A stretch of 7,046 nucleotides of DNA from Acidobacteriota bacterium. Its GTDB lineage: Bacteria > Acidobacteriota > Terriglobia > Terriglobales > Acidobacteriaceae. This document shows, in pieces, positions 5,845 to 7,046 of the stretch. Location of the stretch: NCBI GenBank assembly GCA_021780095.1, contig JAJXZK010000126.1, positions 1 through 7,046 of the forward strand, in the 5' to 3' direction. A program made the position numbers and the translations under genes. Numbering within the stretch: position 1 is the stretch's first letter; every line of letters begins with the position of its first letter. Under the pieces are notes generated by a model. The model made no database searches, had not been told where the DNA came from, and saw only the letters and a program-made list of their open reading frames with translations.

Positions 5845-6387
5845 ATGGAAGAAGTGATGAACGGACCCGGCGCGGAAGATTTGTGTCAGGCGATCTGTCG
5901 AGCGACAGAGCAGGTATTTGCCACCATGCTGAATATGGAGATCGAGCCCGGTGCGCCGATCTTTGAGCATGATTTCCCCGGACATTTCGATGGCGTGGTT
6001 TCCTTTGTCGGCATGGCCGGCGAATGGCTGGGAACCGGCGGCCTTTGTTGTAGCCCATCGTTTGCACGCCGGATTGCTGCCAGCTTCTTGATGATGGAAT
6101 TTCCCACCGTCGACGACGACGTGTTGGACGCCATCGGCGAGCTGACCAACATCATCATCGGTAACGTAAAAGGAACCATCGAGCAATCCGTTGGCCCGAT
6201 GGCGTTGAGCACTCCCACCTGCATTGTGGGGCAGGATCTGACTGCTCGTTCGCTCGGTCGGCACCGCTGGACAGTCATCCGCTTTCACTGCGGTGAAGAC
6301 AAGCTGGAGGTGATGATGCACCTGGTTCCACGAAGTCCGATCGACAGGGAGGCGGAGATCCGTCGGCGCATGGTGGTCGGTTCATGA
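5845..6387 (+). CDS. cheX: CheX-type CheY-P phosphatase
   Basis: This 180-residue cytoplasmic protein belongs to the CheC/CheX/FliY phosphatase family, which removes phosphate from CheY-P and so resets chemotactic or CheY-like signalling. The diagnostic active-site motif ExxN is present as Glu99-Leu-Thr-Asn102 within DAIGELTNIIIGNVKG (95-110). In CheX these two residues enter the CheY active site to position the attacking water. Only one such motif is visible, as in CheX, whereas CheC usually has two. An N-terminal segment with EDLCQAICRATEQVFATML (11-29) suits the first helix of the fold. I place the start at ATG 5845 because GAGGA at 5832-5836 lies 8 nt upstream; the frame is open to a TTG at 5827 that has no such support. 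The next gene, 100 nt downstream on the same strand, encodes a CheY receiver, the expected substrate. No C-terminal extra domain is seen beyond a short basic tail. Confidence 0.85.
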   Translation: MEEVMNGPGAEDLCQAICRATEQVFATMLNMEIEPGAPIFEHDFPGHFDGVVSFVGMAGEWLGTGGLCCSPSFARRIAASFLMMEFPTVDDDVLDAIGELTNIIIGNVKGTIEQSVGPMALSTPTCIVGQDLTARSLGRHRWTVIRFHCGEDKLEVMMHLVPRSPIDREAEIRRRMVVGS

Positions 6388-6404
6388 CACCGTGGATGGC
6401 AGAC

Positions 6405-6424
6405 GGCGGATGGAGGCATCCGTC
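6405..6424 (+). other. stem-loop between cheX and cheY
   Basis: GGCGGATG (6405-6412) and CATCCGTC (6417-6424) form an 8-bp stem, with one G-U pair, closed by a GAGG tetraloop. It begins 17 nt after the cheX stop and ends 63 nt before the cheY start. No T-run follows, so termination is unlikely; it could stabilise or separate the messages. Confidence 0.35.
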
Positions 6425-6487
6425 CTCACATTTCGATCGCTTTGGATTAGTGAAAGGAATTCTGACAGGAAGGCAGGCGCGAATCGT

Positions 6488-6862
6488 ATGTCGAAGGCGA
6501 TGGTAGTGGACGACTCACGCACAATTCGAATCATTCTGACAAAAATGTTGACGGAGCTTGGGTTTGAAGTCTGCCCGGCAGCCGACGGAAAAGAGGCGCT
6601 ACAGGTGGTGGAGCGGGAGCATGGAAGCTTCTCCGCCATCATGGCGGACTGGAACATGCCGGAGATGAATGGATTGGAGTTGGTGAAGCGGCTGCGCTCC
6701 GACACACGACTGAGCGCGGTTCCCATCATGATGATCACCACCGAGACAGAAACTCGTCAGGTAATGGCGGCACTGGAGGCAGGCGCGAATGAGTATGTGA
6801 TGAAGCCCTTCAGCCGCGACATCATCGCCGACAAGCTACGCCTGCTGGGTGTACTCGAGTAA
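6488..6862 (+). CDS. cheY: stand-alone response regulator receiver, CheY-like
   Basis: This 124-residue protein is a single receiver domain with no output domain. The full phosphorylation site is present: acidic pair Asp8-Asp9 (MVVDDSRT), phospho-acceptor Asp54 (MADWNMPEMNG, 52-62), switch Thr84 or Thr85 (MMITTETET) and Lys106 (YVMKPF). It would be phosphorylated by a CheA-type kinase and, by context, dephosphorylated by the CheX encoded just upstream. The frame is open upstream to 6392, but the extra 32 residues (Arg-rich, unlike any receiver) are not credible. Starting at ATG 6488 gives the canonical N-terminus MSKAMVVDD. A CAGG at 6474-6477 with 10-nt spacing and an AGGAAGG a little further up are the ribosome-site candidates. 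Genome-wide there may be several CheY homologues, so the output (flagellar motor, type IV pili or other) cannot be told. Confidence 0.92.
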   Translation: MSKAMVVDDSRTIRIILTKMLTELGFEVCPAADGKEALQVVEREHGSFSAIMADWNMPEMNGLELVKRLRSDTRLSAVPIMMITTETETRQVMAALEAGANEYVMKPFSRDIIADKLRLLGVLE

Positions 6863-6883
6863 CCGGTAGGGTGGGGTGCACGG

Positions 6884-6938
6884 AGGGTTAGATCGGAGTT
6901 TTACTGTGAGCCGGGTCGCTCATGCTGGGTCTAACCCT
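6884..6938 (+). other. nested inverted repeat between cheY and cheA
   Basis: AGGGTTAGATC (6884-6894) pairs with GGTCTAACCCT (6928-6938) over 11 bp, with one G-U pair; nine consecutive pairs at the base are Watson-Crick. Inside it GTGAGC (6906-6911) and GCTCAT (6918-6923) form a second stem with a CGGGTC loop. A short TTTT lies at 6946-6949, about 8 nt after the stem. It could be a weak terminator or attenuator separating cheY from cheA, or a structured mRNA leader. It does not match any riboswitch class I recognise. Confidence 0.4.
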
Positions 6939-6969
6939 GCCGATGTTTTAAATTTCAAGCCGTGCAGGT

Positions 6970-6981
6970 ACGCACGTGCGT
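6970..6981. promoter_or_regulatory. 12-bp perfect palindrome upstream of cheA
   Basis: ACGCACGTGCGT is self-complementary and centred on CACGTG. It ends 27 nt before the start codon at 7009, so it would lie within a cheA promoter region or mRNA leader. A dimeric DNA-binding protein site or an RNA hairpin (tight loop) are both possible; no partner regulator is visible. Confidence 0.25.
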
Positions 6982-7008
6982 CATGAATTCGGCGAAGGAG
7001 AAACATTG

Positions 7009-7046
7009 ATGGACAGCGCGGATGGCATGGACGAAATTGTGAAAGA
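7009..7046 (+). CDS. cheA: start of a probable CheA histidine kinase (cut by window edge)
   Basis: ATG at 7009 has AAGGAG at 6995-7000 with 8-nt spacing, a strong ribosome site. Only 12 full codons are visible: MDSADGMDEIVK, with the next codon beginning GA. The stretch MDEIVK resembles the first helix of the Hpt domain of CheA proteins, which often open with an acidic 'MDEI..EFL.ES' segment. Together with the cheX-cheY genes directly upstream this suggests CheA, the kinase that would phosphorylate the CheY. A Met at codon 7 (7027) is an alternative start with no better site. The gene itself is well supported; the identity rests on few residues and context. Confidence 0.55.
   Translation, partial: MDSADGMDEIVK

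Noticed and set aside
6392..6487. N-terminal extension of the CheY frame
   Set aside because: The Arg-rich 32 residues have no counterpart in receiver domains, include the inter-gene hairpin, and the canonical CheY start is at 6488.
6939..6946. GCCGATGT as a sigma28 (flagellar) -10 element
   Set aside because: It matches GCCGATAA at six of eight bases, but the -35 position 15 nt upstream reads TCAT rather than TAAA.
1..7046. tRNA, rRNA, CRISPR array, insertion sequence or phage attachment site
   Set aside because: No tRNA-like fold with a CCA end, no spaced direct repeats, no transposase and no terminal inverted repeats were seen by eye on either strand.

Overview
The window (about 57-58 % G+C by impression, not counted) looks like a chromosomal piece of a soil-type, plant-polysaccharide-degrading Gram-negative bacterium. 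The secreted GH27, GH51 and mutarotase set, the COG2407-type isomerase and a CheX-CheY-CheA series make Acidobacteriota my best guess. This is an inference from protein style only; no rRNA or marker gene is present.

Layout. (1) 2-523, minus strand: N-terminal part of a secreted GH27 glycosidase (alpha-galactosidase / beta-L-arabinopyranosidase family), cut by the window edge. (2) 524-843: divergent regulatory region with a good sigma70 promoter for the rightward gene, a weaker leftward one, a tandem LacI-like operator motif and a possible 23-25 codon leader ORF. (3) 844-2271, plus strand: L-fucose/L-arabinose isomerase-family protein with an intact set of probable metal ligands. (4) 2272-2341: short convergent gap with a long inverted repeat but no U-tract. 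(5) 5414-2342, minus strand: two-gene operon, secreted GH51 alpha-L-arabinofuranosidase followed 10 nt later by an exported aldose 1-epimerase. (6) 5415-5844: divergent intergenic region holding a perfect 16-bp palindrome of LacI-operator type and a small hairpin followed by T7 in the GH51 leader. (7) 5845 to the right edge, plus strand: chemotaxis genes: CheX-type CheY-P phosphatase with its ExxN active site, a stand-alone CheY receiver, and the first codons of what is probably CheA.

How it fits together. The left 5.4 kb reads as a pentose/galactose-release locus. GH51 frees L-arabinofuranose from arabinan, arabinoxylan or arabinogalactan. GH27 removes alpha-D-galactose or beta-L-arabinopyranose. 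The exported mutarotase equilibrates the released anomers, and the cytoplasmic isomerase would turn an aldose (L-arabinose, L-fucose or D-arabinose type) into its ketose. No transporter, kinase or regulator lies inside the window, so the substrate is inferred, not shown. The right 1.2 kb is a separate functional unit (phospho-relay and its phosphatase) that shares only the intergenic region with the sugar genes.

I see no mobile element, CRISPR array, tRNA or rRNA. Most of the content is recognisable; the less explained parts are the non-coding structures: the 16-bp palindrome, the nested inverted repeat between cheY and cheA, and the isomerase leader.
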